Source: an archaeon (GTDB lineage Archaea; Nanobdellota; Nanobdellia; Woesearchaeales; ARS49). Taken from it: a DNA stretch of 5,732 nucleotides. The DNA lies in NCBI GenBank assembly GCA_016213425.1, contig JACRAI010000135.1, forward strand, positions 1-5,732, given 5' to 3'. The position numbers and the translations under genes were made by a program. This document shows, one piece after another, positions 5,695 through 5,732 of the stretch (within the stretch, counting starts at the first letter, position 1; the number at the start of each line of letters is the position of its first letter). Under the pieces are notes generated by a model. The model saw only the letters and a list, made by a program, of their open reading frames with translations. It was not told the origin of the DNA and did not search any database.

Positions 5695-5732
5695 TTAATT
5701 GTTAAGTAAATCACGGAATTTCTTTTTTAATA
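5695..5732 (-). CDS. Possible C-terminal tail of a convergent gene
   Basis: One minus-strand frame is open from the window edge and reads LKKKFRDLLNN followed by TAA at 5697-5695; the other two minus-strand frames contain stops. The peptide looks like an ordinary amphipathic protein end, and a six-base convergent gap would match the packing at 121-129. Eleven codons are too few to exclude chance. Confidence 0.25.
   Translation of the reverse strand, partial: LKKKFRDLLNN
5718..5730 (+). terminator. Possible T-rich terminator after the thrS operon
   Basis: ATTTCTTTTTTAA lies about 30 bases past the membrane protein stop and holds the only T-run of six in the 3' flank. It suits archaeal T-tract termination. 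It may instead be, or overlap, the lysine-rich tail of a convergent gene. Confidence 0.35.

Overview
The window looks like a stretch of a small, AT-rich archaeal chromosome. The main reasons are an archaeal Cbf5-type pseudouridine synthase, BRE/TATA-type promoters about 24-26 nt before start codons with no room for a leader, and very tight gene packing. A bacterial-type, full-length threonyl-tRNA synthetase and a small RelE-type toxin-antitoxin pair would fit a DPANN-like lineage such as Woesearchaeota or Pacearchaeota. That lineage is an inference and was not tested.

Layout, left to right. The 3' end of an unidentified plus-strand gene (1-120) runs into a convergent minus-strand methyltransferase gene (130-1041), which has a HemK/PrmC-like NPPY catalytic motif and an unfamiliar N-terminal region. 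A divergent intergenic region (1042-1283) holds promoters for both flanking genes and a small GC-richer patch that can fold into a hairpin. Next comes cbf5 (1284-2249), the H/ACA pseudouridine synthase. A short intergenic stretch with a striking 10-bp-spaced array of TTAAATAA half-sites precedes a two-gene toxin-antitoxin operon: a ribbon-helix-helix antitoxin (2349-2573) and a RelE-superfamily toxin (2570-2833, 4-bp overlap). A new promoter starts thrS (2872-4794), which directly abuts, with no gap, a five-helix membrane protein of unknown function (4795-5688). The last 44 bases hold a T-rich tract and possibly the tail of a convergent gene.

How the genes fit together. Three recognisable functions concern translation: rRNA pseudouridylation (Cbf5), tRNA charging (ThrRS) and, by family, ribosome-dependent mRNA cleavage (RelE-like toxin). 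The NPPY methyltransferase could also act on the translation machinery, but its substrate cannot be read from sequence. The most noteworthy points are the organised operator in front of the toxin-antitoxin pair, a 10-mer it shares with the thrS promoter, the uncharacterised membrane protein coupled to thrS, and the consistent leaderless promoter spacing. I see no CRISPR array, insertion sequence, tRNA or rRNA gene, and no clearly new multi-gene system.
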